Positions 53,166 to 60,773 of a DNA stretch of 64,000 nt are shown piece by piece. Source of the DNA: RYN-230 sp963760405 (GTDB lineage: Bacteria; Actinomycetota; Actinomycetes; Streptosporangiales; Streptosporangiaceae). Below the pieces are notes generated by a model. The model was not told the DNA's origin. It did no database searches and worked only from the letters and a program-made list of their open reading frames with translations. The stretch is from assembly GCA_963760405.1 (NCBI GenBank), contig CAVXCV010000008.1, positions 186,001 through 250,000 on the forward strand. Direction: 5' to 3'. Both the position numbers and the translations under genes were made by a program. Each line of letters opens with the position of its first letter. Position 1 is the first letter of the stretch.

Positions 53166-53495
53166 GGGCCCGGGCCGGCCGACCTGCCGCCGGTCCTGGT
53201 CCGGGACGGCCGGGCCTGCCAGCTCGGCGAGCCGCGCGGGCTGCTGCTCGGCGCCGATCCGGGCGCCCGCTACCAGGAGGAAGCCACCTCGCTGCGGCTG
53301 GGCGACACCCTGCTGATGTTCACCGACGTGCTGATCGAGCGCCGCAACGAGCCGATCGACGAGGCCATCGCCGCACTGCTGTGCCTGGCCAGCGAGCCGG
53401 TGACCAGCGTCGGCAGCTTCGCTGACATGCTGCTGACCCGGGCCAGGTCCAATACCGGGGACGACGCCTGCCTCGTCGCCGTCAGCGTCCGGTGA
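53166..53495 (+). pseudogene. 3' fragment of a PP2C/SpoIIE-type phosphatase gene
   Basis: From about 53175 the plus strand reads LPPVLVRDGRACQLGEPRG, then SLRLGDTLLMFTDVLIERRN and NTGDDACLVAVSVR before TGA at 53493. This is the C-terminal third of a SpoIIE-type PP2C domain, including the metal-binding Asp of GDD. The N-terminal two thirds are absent. It faces away from the kinase fragment with which it shares the breakpoint, and it ends two bases before the STAS gene stop on the opposite strand. Confidence 0.75.
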
Positions 53496-53497
53496 TG

Positions 53498-53980
53498 CTA
53501 TCCCTCGCTGGCCGCGGTCCCGTTGGCCGGGCTTCCACTCGCCGGTTTCTCGCTGGCCGCGACCGCCGCGACCGCCTCGTCCGCCGTGTCGTACCGGGGC
53601 AGCCGGTCGGCCAGGCCGGTGATCCACAGCGTCTTGGTGTACCGGTACCGCGGGCCGGCCAGCGCCAGCATGCCGCCCTTGGCGGTGAGCTTCTTCCAGT
53701 GCCCTACAATGACGGCCAGCGAGCTGGTGTCCATGAACTCGACCGCGGCAAGGTCGAGAATGATGCGGTCACTCTGATTGCGCGCGGTGGTCATGTACTC
53801 GTCGAACTCACGGCTGGTTACCACGTCGAGCTCACCGCTGACCGCGATGACCATGACCTGGCCATGACGATGCGACGACAGCCGCAGTCCCTCCACGCAC
53901 GCTCCCGGACGGTCAGCACTCTGGGTGTTCCAACGCGGCCTAATCGTATGCCGAAGCAATGTCTGCGCGGTGCCCTGCAT
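53498..53980 (-). CDS. STAS-domain anti-sigma factor antagonist
   Basis: A single STAS domain fills about residues 25-130 of 160 (VMVIAVSGELDVVTSREF; ILDLAAVEFMDTSSLAVIVG). The DTSS serine is the site normally phosphorylated by an anti-sigma kinase, so it looks competent for partner switching. The C-terminus is Ala/Ser-rich. I use the ATG at 53980; the frame continues to 54070 into the promoter region of the divergent MEDS-ATPase gene. It lies next to that gene and a PP2C phosphatase gene, which together make a complete switch. Confidence 0.87.
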   Translation of the reverse strand: MQGTAQTLLRHTIRPRWNTQSADRPGACVEGLRLSSHRHGQVMVIAVSGELDVVTSREFDEYMTTARNQSDRIILDLAAVEFMDTSSLAVIVGHWKKLTAKGGMLALAGPRYRYTKTLWITGLADRLPRYDTADEAVAAVAASEKPASGSPANGTAASEG

Positions 53981-54056
53981 GGTCTCGCCGCTACGGGGAA
54001 CCAGCGGCATCGTGGATGAGGGCAACGGGCGCGTCCAGGCACCGGGGCCTGGCGTG

Positions 54057-55034
54057 ATGCCCACGGTCACCGGCGCCGGTGAGGTGGGCGGTGCCAGCCT
54101 GGGCCACGTCGCGTTTCCCTACCGCGGCACGGACGAGTACCTGGCGAACGTGCTGCCGTTCATCACCGGCGGCCTGGCCGAGGCCGAGCCGGTCCTCATC
54201 GCGGTACCCGGCGGGCTGGCCCGGCAGATCCGCGCGGCGCTGCCAGCCGGCTGGGCGCCAGCCGTTGCCGACATGGATGAGCTCGGCCGCAACCCGGCCC
54301 GGATCACCCTCGCCCTGGCCGCGTTCGCCGGCGAGCACCCCGGGCGGCCAGTCCGCTGCGTGACCGAGCTGATGTGGCCGGGCCGTACCCGGGCCGAGGC
54401 GGCCGAGGTGGAAAAGCACGAGGCCCTGGTCAACGTGGCACTGGCCGGGGTGCCCGCCCAGGTGCTGTGCCCGTACGACGCGGCCGGGCTGACCCGGGCC
54501 GCCATCGCCCGGGCCGGTCACACCCACCCGCTGATCCTGGCCCGGGGGCAGCGCGGGGAGAGCCGGGCCTACCGGGCCCAGCCGGGCTCGCTGGCCGAGG
54601 ACGACCTGCCGCCTCCCCCGGCATCCGCCGAGTTCCTGGCCTACACCACCCAGCTGCATTCGGTGCGGGTCCTGGTCAGCCGGTACGCAGAGCACGCCGG
54701 GCTGTCCGCGGACCGCAGCGCCGACCTCATCCTCGCGGTCAGCGAACTGACCGCGAACACGCTGAGCCACACCAGCGGTGGCGGCACCGTGCATATCTGG
54801 ACTTCCCGCCAGCACCTGGTCTGCCAGGTGCACGACAGCGGGTGGATCACCGACCCGCTGGCGGGCCGGCGGCGGCCCCCGCCGGGTGCCCCTGGCCAGG
54901 GGCTATGGGTGGTGAATCACGTCTGTGACCTGGTCGAAATGCGGACCGGGCCGACCGGCACCACGACCCGGCTGCGGATGCGGCTGGACGGCCCGGCCGC
55001 ACTCCCGCCCGGCGGCTTCGCCTGGTCCCGGTGA
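54057..55034 (+). CDS. MEDS-domain / HATPase anti-sigma-like regulatory protein
   Basis: The N-terminal half is a MEDS (DcmR-type sensory) domain (HVAFPYRGTDEYLANVLPFI; then AEAEPVLIAVPGG), and the C-terminal half is a GHKL ATPase of the RsbW type (VSELTANTLSHTSGGG as N-box; GQGLWVVNHVCDLVE as lid). Such proteins bind or phosphorylate STAS antagonists and sigma factors. The ATG at 54057 lacks a strong ribosome binding site; a GTG at 54054 or further upstream is possible. It is divergent from the STAS gene and converges on the PP2C gene. Its cognate sigma factor is not visible unless it is the truncated one at 52.2 kb. Confidence 0.85.
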   Translation: MPTVTGAGEVGGASLGHVAFPYRGTDEYLANVLPFITGGLAEAEPVLIAVPGGLARQIRAALPAGWAPAVADMDELGRNPARITLALAAFAGEHPGRPVRCVTELMWPGRTRAEAAEVEKHEALVNVALAGVPAQVLCPYDAAGLTRAAIARAGHTHPLILARGQRGESRAYRAQPGSLAEDDLPPPPASAEFLAYTTQLHSVRVLVSRYAEHAGLSADRSADLILAVSELTANTLSHTSGGGTVHIWTSRQHLVCQVHDSGWITDPLAGRRRPPPGAPGQGLWVVNHVCDLVEMRTGPTGTTTRLRMRLDGPAALPPGGFAWSR

Positions 55035-55063
55035 GCCGCTGACCCGGCTGGTTACCTGGACGG

Positions 55064-56968
55064 CTACCCCGGCGGCTCGTTGGCGCGCAGCGCGAACATG
55101 GTCAGGTTGTCATGCAAGGTGCCCTTACTGACCTCCAGCACGACGTCCCGGATCCGGGAAACGATCTCCATCGGCGGCCGTCCCACCTGGGCCATCAGCT
55201 CATCGGCCAGCCGGTCCTCGAAGTCCAGCATCCCCGGCACGGACGCCCCGGTGACCCCGTCGGTGAACAGGAACAGCAGGTCCCCGGGGGCCAGGTTCAC
55301 CTCCTGGGTGGCTGGCTCCGCGTCCGGGAACACGCCTAGCGGCAGGCCACCACCTTTGAGCGGCCTGGTCCGGGCGTCCGCGGTCACCAGCATCCCGCCC
55401 GGATGGCCAGCGCTGCTGTACCGCACGTGCAGCGAACCGGACTGCCAGCGCAGGTGGGCGACAGCGGCGGTGACGAACCGGCCGCCCAGGTCATCGGCCA
55501 GCATGATCTCGTTGGCGCGGCTCAGCACCGCCGCCGGGTCAGCGTCCCAGTGCGCCAGCACCCGGATCGCGTGCCGGGCCGCCGCGGTCACCCCGGCCGA
55601 GCCGCGCCCCATCCCGCACACCTCGCCGATGGCCAGCCCCCAGCCGTCACCGCTCGGGTAGACGTCATAGAAGTCACCGCCGACCACCTGCGCCTCGGTG
55701 GCCGCCACATGCACGGCGGCGATCTCGGCACCGGGGATCTGGCGCAGCTCCTGCGGCAGCAGGCTCTCCTGCAGCGCGTCCGCCACGTCGGCCCGCTCAC
55801 GGAACATCCGGTGCGTCCGGATGGCCAGCGCGAACTGCTCCGCGAGCCCTTCCACGAGCCCGGCGTCCGCCATGCCGAAGCGGCCGCCGGACGCGGGCTT
55901 GGCCAGGGTCAGCACCCCGTAACACTGCTCGCCGTCAGTCAGCGGCACCGCGAGCACGGACGTCGCGCCGAGCAGCATCAGCAACGGGACCCCGTCGGGG
56001 TCGCTGTCCAGCAGGCCCGCATCCTCCACGTGGCTGAGGAACACCGAGCTCCGCGATTCGTAGGCCTGGCCTGGCGCTGACTCCGGGGTCGGATCCACCG
56101 CGGCGGCGGTCTTGGCCAGGTCCCGGGCGCCGGTGTCCTCCGGCCCGGCCACGCACTGGCGGCGGAGCCGCTGCCGCCGGGCGATATCGATGATCACCCA
56201 GGTGCCGAGGTCCCGGGCCAGCAGCCGGGCCGCCTGCTGCAGCATGACTGACTCGCTGACCGGCGCCTGCTCGAGCAGCAGCCGGGTGGCGGCGCTGACC
56301 ACGTCGAGCCTGCGGGTCATCGCCTCGGTGACCCGGGTGACTTCGTCGCTGGCCGGCCCCTCGGCGCCGTCGCTGCCCCCGGCCCGGAAGCTGGCCGGGG
56401 TGGGAGCGGAGGCACCGGCCCAGCCGGTGACGGTGACGATCAGCTGGTCGGCGTCGCCAGCCAGGCTGACCTGGGACACGGTCAGCGTGCAGTCGACCGT
56501 CCCGTTCGCGCCGAGCAGGCTGGTCGCGAACTGGCGGGGTATGCCGGTGCGCAGCGCGGCGGCCAGGTGGGTCTGGGCCAGGGCACGCACCGGCAGGTTC
56601 ACGAACGCGGTGAACCGCTTGCCGGCCGGGTAGCCGGGCGCGGAGCCAAGCAGGTCACCGGCGGCGGCGTTGGCCCGGCGCACCACCCCGTCCTTGTCCA
56701 CCAGGAACATGGGCACCGGTGCCTGCCGGAACACCGCCTGCATCAGCCGCCGCTCGGCGTTCGCGGTGTCCTGCTGGGTGTCCGGGGCGGCGGCGGCGCC
56801 CCGGCCGGCCAGGGCGTCGATGGCGGCGTCCAGCTCGGTCAGGGCGGCGTCGAGTACCTGGGCCGGTTCGGCCTGCGGAACGGCCGCAGCCCGCCGGATC
56901 GCCTGGCTGCGTGCGCGCAGCGCGGCTACCTCGTCCTCGGGCTGCCTCGGTGGCAGAGGACGTGCCAT
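55064..56968 (-). CDS. PAS-GAF-PP2C (RsbU/SpoIIE-type) serine phosphatase
   Basis: The 634-residue soluble protein has an N-terminal helical part, a PAS domain (about residues 70-130; VPMFLVDKDGVVRRANAAAG), a GAF domain (about residues 240-385) and a C-terminal PP2C domain (about residues 400-630). The PP2C metal-site residues are in VVGGDFYDVYPSG and FLFTDGV, and the last Asp in LHDNLTMFALR. It should dephosphorylate a STAS antagonist such as the neighbour at 53.5 kb. The ATG at 56968 has GGAG five bases before it. Confidence 0.92.
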   Translation of the reverse strand: MARPLPPRQPEDEVAALRARSQAIRRAAAVPQAEPAQVLDAALTELDAAIDALAGRGAAAAPDTQQDTANAERRLMQAVFRQAPVPMFLVDKDGVVRRANAAAGDLLGSAPGYPAGKRFTAFVNLPVRALAQTHLAAALRTGIPRQFATSLLGANGTVDCTLTVSQVSLAGDADQLIVTVTGWAGASAPTPASFRAGGSDGAEGPASDEVTRVTEAMTRRLDVVSAATRLLLEQAPVSESVMLQQAARLLARDLGTWVIIDIARRQRLRRQCVAGPEDTGARDLAKTAAAVDPTPESAPGQAYESRSSVFLSHVEDAGLLDSDPDGVPLLMLLGATSVLAVPLTDGEQCYGVLTLAKPASGGRFGMADAGLVEGLAEQFALAIRTHRMFRERADVADALQESLLPQELRQIPGAEIAAVHVAATEAQVVGGDFYDVYPSGDGWGLAIGEVCGMGRGSAGVTAAARHAIRVLAHWDADPAAVLSRANEIMLADDLGGRFVTAAVAHLRWQSGSLHVRYSSAGHPGGMLVTADARTRPLKGGGLPLGVFPDAEPATQEVNLAPGDLLFLFTDGVTGASVPGMLDFEDRLADELMAQVGRPPMEIVSRIRDVVLEVSKGTLHDNLTMFALRANEPPG

Positions 56969-57147
56969 GCCCGCTCCATCACCTCCGCCCCGCTACCGAT
57001 AATCGCGCCAAAACCAGCGCATAGCCGCGCGGCTCACCGTATCCGCTCTTGCGTCAATAGTGCCACCCGGGCGGATCTGCGGACAGCCGGGCGAGGCCGC
57101 GCTCAGCCGCCGTCCGCCACCTGCCCGGACCGCCCGCGCGGACAGGA

Positions 57148-57234
57148 GTGTGGCCCAGGCGGATGCCCCGAATATCGACGCCTGGGCCACACACTGGTGG
57201 CTGCCGCACGCTGAGCGGTTTGAGTGCGGCAGCC
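57148..57234. ncRNA. twin-hairpin element in the gap before whiB
   Basis: Two perfect inverted repeats lie side by side. GTGTGGCCCAGGC (57148-57160) pairs with GCCTGGGCCACAC (57180-57192) across 19 nt, and GGCTGCCGCAC (57199-57209) pairs with GTGCGGCAGCC (57224-57234) across 14 nt. The 500-bp gap 56969-57474 holds no gene that I can support, and its right end should carry the whiB promoter. The element could be a structured RNA, a 5' leader of whiB, or paired protein-binding sites; the strand is unknown. Confidence 0.45.
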
Positions 57235-57474
57235 CGTCCTTGGGCGTGCCCCGCCAGCGGTCCCGGTTCCGGGCCTGGACGGCGGGGCCCTGTGCCGCTT
57301 TCCACCCGGCCGGCGCCGAAACCACCCTGGCTGATCCAGCTGGGAAAGGTCCGGCAAAGAATCAAGAAATCCCGGCTGGCGGGCATACCTGCGGTGCCGG
57401 CGGGGAGTGCAACCGCTTACCTGGCCGGCCCGAATAAATAAGAGGAAGACCGATACGACGTGGGAGAACGACCG

Positions 57475-57822
57475 ATGACTGCCGTTGCCGTGACCGACTG
57501 GCGGGACCTGGGCGCTTGCGTGTCCGCCGACCCGGAGCTCTTCTTCCCGATTTCTGTGTCCGGCGCCAGCCAGCAGCAGGAAGCGCAGGCCAAGGCGATC
57601 TGTGCTGCGTGCACGGTGCGCCCGGACTGCCTGGCGTTCGCGCTGAACACGAACGAGCTGCACGGGGTGTGGGGCGGCCTGGGCGAGGAAGAGCGGAACC
57701 GGCTCCGGCGCGAGGCGGCTGATGGCAGCTCTTTGCCCCAACGCCTGCCAGGTACCGGCCGCGTCAGCAAGCCGCGCTCCTCGCAGCCGGGCTCAGCCAC
57801 CGTGTACGCGGGCGCACAGTAG
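57475..57822 (+). CDS. WhiB-family iron-sulfur transcriptional regulator
   Basis: The actinobacteria-specific regulator binds a [4Fe-4S] cluster through four cysteines, here C15, C43, C46 and C52, with the family motif GVWGG at about residues 64-68 followed by a basic DNA-binding stretch (EERNRLRREA). The C-terminal 35 residues are Ser/Pro-rich and low in complexity. I choose the ATG at 57475 (MTAVAVTDWRD), nine bases after GGGAG; a GTG at 57460 opens the same frame. It lies close to the partner-switching genes but on its own transcript. A 15-bp minisatellite begins at its stop codon. Confidence 0.95.
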   Translation: MTAVAVTDWRDLGACVSADPELFFPISVSGASQQQEAQAKAICAACTVRPDCLAFALNTNELHGVWGGLGEEERNRLRREAADGSSLPQRLPGTGRVSKPRSSQPGSATVYAGAQ

Positions 57823-57868
57823 GACTGGGAAGGCAGGACTGGGCACGGCAGGACTGGGCACGGCAGGA
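57821..57868. repeat. 15-bp minisatellite after whiB, three copies
   Basis: AGGACTGGGCACGGC occurs at 57835 and 57850, preceded by a 14-bp variant at 57821 and followed by a partial copy. It starts within the whiB stop codon and occupies the whiB-DUF2795 gap. Confidence 0.9.
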
Positions 57869-57971
57869 CCCGAAGGGCCCGGAGTCGTTTGGGCCACTGC
57901 GCCGTGGGAAGTGACGCACGGCCCGGCCGGCCAGCGGATCAGCAGGCCGGCCGGAGTAGCCAGAAGGGACC

Positions 57972-58169
57972 ATGGTCATGCCGCAGGCTGAATTCACCGG
58001 GGTGCAGAAGTTCCTGAACGGGGTGAGCTATCCCGCCACCAGGGAGCAGCTGGTCCAGCACGCCCAGGGCAACGGGGCCGGCCAGGAAGCGCTGGACGCG
58101 CTGCGGGACATCCCGGACCTGGAGTACGCCGAGCCCAGCGAGGTCAGCCTGGCGGTCGCGTTTTCCTAG
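57972..58169 (+). CDS. DUF2795 small protein
   Basis: This 65-residue protein matches the DUF2795 pattern: FLNGVSYPATREQLVQHA then GAGQEALDALRDIPD, two helices around a conserved YPATR. The family is common in actinobacteria, often next to stress genes, and of unknown function. The ATG follows AGAAGGGACC; a second ATG two codons on is possible. It converges on the patatin gene. Confidence 0.85.
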   Translation: MVMPQAEFTGVQKFLNGVSYPATREQLVQHAQGNGAGQEALDALRDIPDLEYAEPSEVSLAVAFS

Positions 58170-58188
58170 CGGTGATCCGCCCGGGCGG

Positions 58189-59151
58189 CTAGACCGCCAG
58201 CAGGGCCCGGGCGGATGTGCGCACCGAGCAGTCGAACACGTCTGCCCGGCGGCTCGCGTCCATCAGGTTCGCGCCGATCGCAGCGAGGTCCTCGCGGCCC
58301 GGGGTGAGCAGCGTCACCCTGGCCCCGCTGGCGCGGACGGCCTGCACCTCGCGGAGCAGGCCAGCGGTGAGCATCCGCCGGATCCGGTGGGCGGTCCACT
58401 CCCACGCGGAGCGGACCCGGACCCGGACCAGGGTCGCGGCCGGGGCGAGCACGTAGACCTCGTCCAGGCCGGCCTGGGCCAGCAGGTCTGCGGAAGCCAC
58501 AGAGCGCACCCCGCCGTCCACGTACCGGTGCCCGCCGATGTCGGCCGGCCGGAACCAGCCGGGAATCGAGCAGGAGGCGACCACCGCGTCCGGCAGCGAG
58601 GACGCCGGGGCGCCGCGGCGGCCGAACGCCACCCGCTGGCCGGAGTCATAGTCCACAGCCACGATCCAGGTCTGCCCGCGGCCCGGCCAGCCCTCCCCCG
58701 CGCTGCCCGGTTCAGCGTCAGCACCCCCGGTCAGGGTGGCGAGCATGGCCCGCAGCTGGTCGTGCTCGGCCCGGCCCCGGGGCAGGCAGGCGTTGACCAC
58801 CACCCAGGGATGCACCCGGCGCGGCGCCCGCAGTGCCGTCATGAGCAGCCGGGGCGAGCCGATGCGCAGCTGCGGCCTGGGCGGCATGGCCGCACCGCCC
58901 AGGTCAGGTGAGCCGATCGCGCTGAGCGGGCCGGCCGGGCCGCCGCTCTGGTGCGCGACCAGGTCCGCCACGGTGAAGCCGGACCGCAGTGCAGCGGCGA
59001 GCACGCTGCCCGCGCTGGTGCCCAGCACCACATCGAGCTCACCGGCGGGGACTGGCAGCCGGTCCTGGACCGCGGCCAGTGCCCCGGTCATCCAGGCCGC
59101 GCCCAGTACCCCGCCGCCGCCCAGCACCAGCCCTGTCCGCGGACGCGTCAC
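58189..59151 (-). CDS. patatin-like phospholipase family protein
   Basis: The predicted serine hydrolase of 320 residues has an oxyanion loop GGGGVLGAAW near the N-terminus, the nucleophile elbow GTSAGS (about residues 44-49) and the dyad aspartate in YVDGGVRS (about residue 212). It resembles RssA-type cytoplasmic patatins. The substrate is unknown and no signal peptide is seen. The GTG start has GGAG nine bases before it. Confidence 0.9.
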   Translation of the reverse strand: MTRPRTGLVLGGGGVLGAAWMTGALAAVQDRLPVPAGELDVVLGTSAGSVLAAALRSGFTVADLVAHQSGGPAGPLSAIGSPDLGGAAMPPRPQLRIGSPRLLMTALRAPRRVHPWVVVNACLPRGRAEHDQLRAMLATLTGGADAEPGSAGEGWPGRGQTWIVAVDYDSGQRVAFGRRGAPASSLPDAVVASCSIPGWFRPADIGGHRYVDGGVRSVASADLLAQAGLDEVYVLAPAATLVRVRVRSAWEWTAHRIRRMLTAGLLREVQAVRASGARVTLLTPGREDLAAIGANLMDASRRADVFDCSVRTSARALLAV

Positions 59152-59347
59152 GATGTCATGCTCCGGAATGATTGCGTTAATTCTGGCTTCCCCAGAAGTT
59201 TGCCCGGATTACACGGTACCCGGCCAGCGTGCGCACGGAACTGGCCGCCTGCTCCCCGGGGCTGACCTCCGGCTACCTGTGCTGGGTGTGACGCCCTCCG
59301 CGATAAGTGTTGGCGGGCGGGCAGCGGCACGGCCCAGGATGAGGCAC

Positions 59348-59785
59348 ATGAGCACATCGGAATGGGCCCGGGCCGTCCGGCCGTCGCTGCCCGCGGAGCT
59401 GGCCCGGCGGCTGATCGAGGCCGCGGTCGCGGCCGCAGCGGCCCGATCGGTCCCGGTCACCGTGGTCGCCGTGGACGAGTCCGGGGTGGTCAAGGCGATG
59501 CACCGGATGGACGGGGCACCGCTGGTCAGCGTGCAGACCGCGTGGCACAAGGCGTACGCGGCCGCGGCGATTGGCATGCCGCCGGATGAGTTCTACTCCG
59601 CGATCGAGTCGGATGGCGCGGCGGTGGCGTCGTTCGCCACCCGGCCCGGGCTGGCGCTGATCGGCGGCGGGCTACCGGTGCTGGCGGACGGCCAGGTGGC
59701 CGGGGCGATCGGAGTGGCCGGCGCGATGACCGCAGCGGAGGACCGGCGGATCGCCGAGGCCGCGCTGGACCGGGCGGGCTGGTGA
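59348..59785 (+). CDS. GlcG/HbpS-family (DUF336) protein
   Basis: The 145-residue protein has the family pattern of a helical N-terminus, VTVVAVDESGVVKAMHRMDG, TAWHKAYAAAAIGMP and IGGGLPVLADGQVAGAIGVAG. HbpS of Streptomyces binds haem and senses redox stress; GlcG members have unknown roles. There is no signal peptide here. The ATG has GAGG just upstream. It ends two bases before the LysR gene on the opposite strand. Confidence 0.88.
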   Translation: MSTSEWARAVRPSLPAELARRLIEAAVAAAAARSVPVTVVAVDESGVVKAMHRMDGAPLVSVQTAWHKAYAAAAIGMPPDEFYSAIESDGAAVASFATRPGLALIGGGLPVLADGQVAGAIGVAGAMTAAEDRRIAEAALDRAGW

Positions 59786-59787
59786 GG

Positions 59788-60711
59788 TCAGCCGTCCGTA
59801 GCCCCGGCCATGGCGCTGGCTTCCGCGATGACGATCTCCACGAACCGGCGCACCAGCGGGCTGGTGTCCTGGGTCCGCCAGGCCACGCACAGCGCGGCGG
59901 GCGGCACTCCCTCGCTGCGCACGAAGGCCAGGCCCGGCCGGGCGTAGAACATCTCCGCCGAGGCCGGGCAGAGGCTGACGCCCCGGCCGGCCACGATGTG
60001 CTCGCGCCATTCGTCGATGGTCCGGGCCAGCGCTCCGATGATCGGCTGGCCCCCGCCGGGCTGCGGCCGGAACAGCCAGTCGTCCCGCCACAGCACCGGA
60101 TCGCTGCCGTCGGTGGCCTCTTCCGCGGCGATCCACGGCAGGCCGGCCACGTCGGCCAGGGTCAGGCTGGGCCTGCTGGCCAGCGGGTGCCCGGCGGGCA
60201 GCACGAACACCCGCGGTTCCGCTGCGACCTGGCACAGGCTGATGCCAGGCGCGCCGATCGGCGGCCGGACGAACGCGACCTGGGCGCTGCGGTCGATCAG
60301 CCCGCTGGCGGGCTGGCTCAGCTCGAACGTGCGGAGCCTGATCACCAGCTGCGGCTCGGCCCGCTCCACCGCGGCGAGCAGCGCGGTGGGCAGCTCGCCG
60401 CCGGCCGCCACGTGCAGGCCGACGGTCAGCTCGCCGCTGACCACGCTGGCCGCGTTCCGCGCCGCGGCCACGGCCCGGTCCAGGCTGGCCAGGGTGTCCT
60501 GGGCGGCGTCCAGGAACGCGGCCCCGGCCGGGGTCAGCGACACCCCGCGGCTGGTCCGGTCCAGCAGCCGGACCCCGAGCGCGTCCTCGAGCTGCCGGAT
60601 CTGGGCACTGAGCACCTGCTGGGCGACGTGCAGCTGCCCGGCCGCGGCGGTGAAGCTCGACTCCTGCGCCACGGCCACGAAGTAACGCAAGTGCCTCAGC
60701 TCGATAGTCAT
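59788..60711 (-). CDS. LysR-family transcriptional regulator
   Basis: The N-terminal winged helix-turn-helix MTIELRHLRYFVAVAQESSF continues into VAQQVLSAQIRQLEDALGVR and LLDRTSRGVSLTPAGAAFL, the typical LysR signature. A periplasmic-binding-protein-like effector domain follows to the end. I start at the ATG at 60711; the frame extends to a GTG at 60762, which would overlap the promoter of the divergent gene. LysR proteins usually control the divergent neighbour, here the long ferritin-like/CDGSH gene, with 62 bp between the two starts. Confidence 0.92.
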   Translation of the reverse strand: MTIELRHLRYFVAVAQESSFTAAAGQLHVAQQVLSAQIRQLEDALGVRLLDRTSRGVSLTPAGAAFLDAAQDTLASLDRAVAAARNAASVVSGELTVGLHVAAGGELPTALLAAVERAEPQLVIRLRTFELSQPASGLIDRSAQVAFVRPPIGAPGISLCQVAAEPRVFVLPAGHPLASRPSLTLADVAGLPWIAAEEATDGSDPVLWRDDWLFRPQPGGGQPIIGALARTIDEWREHIVAGRGVSLCPASAEMFYARPGLAFVRSEGVPPAALCVAWRTQDTSPLVRRFVEIVIAEASAMAGATDG

Positions 60712-60773
60712 CCCGGCCGATGCTATCGGCCGGCTATCCGCGCCAGGAAAAGGCGCGTTCACGGAGGATCCTG

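Noticed and set aside
52521..53627. A single 368-codon response regulator gene on the minus strand
   Set aside because: Its first 150 codons are antisense to the PP2C fragment and resemble no protein; only the part below about 53165 is a real coding sequence.
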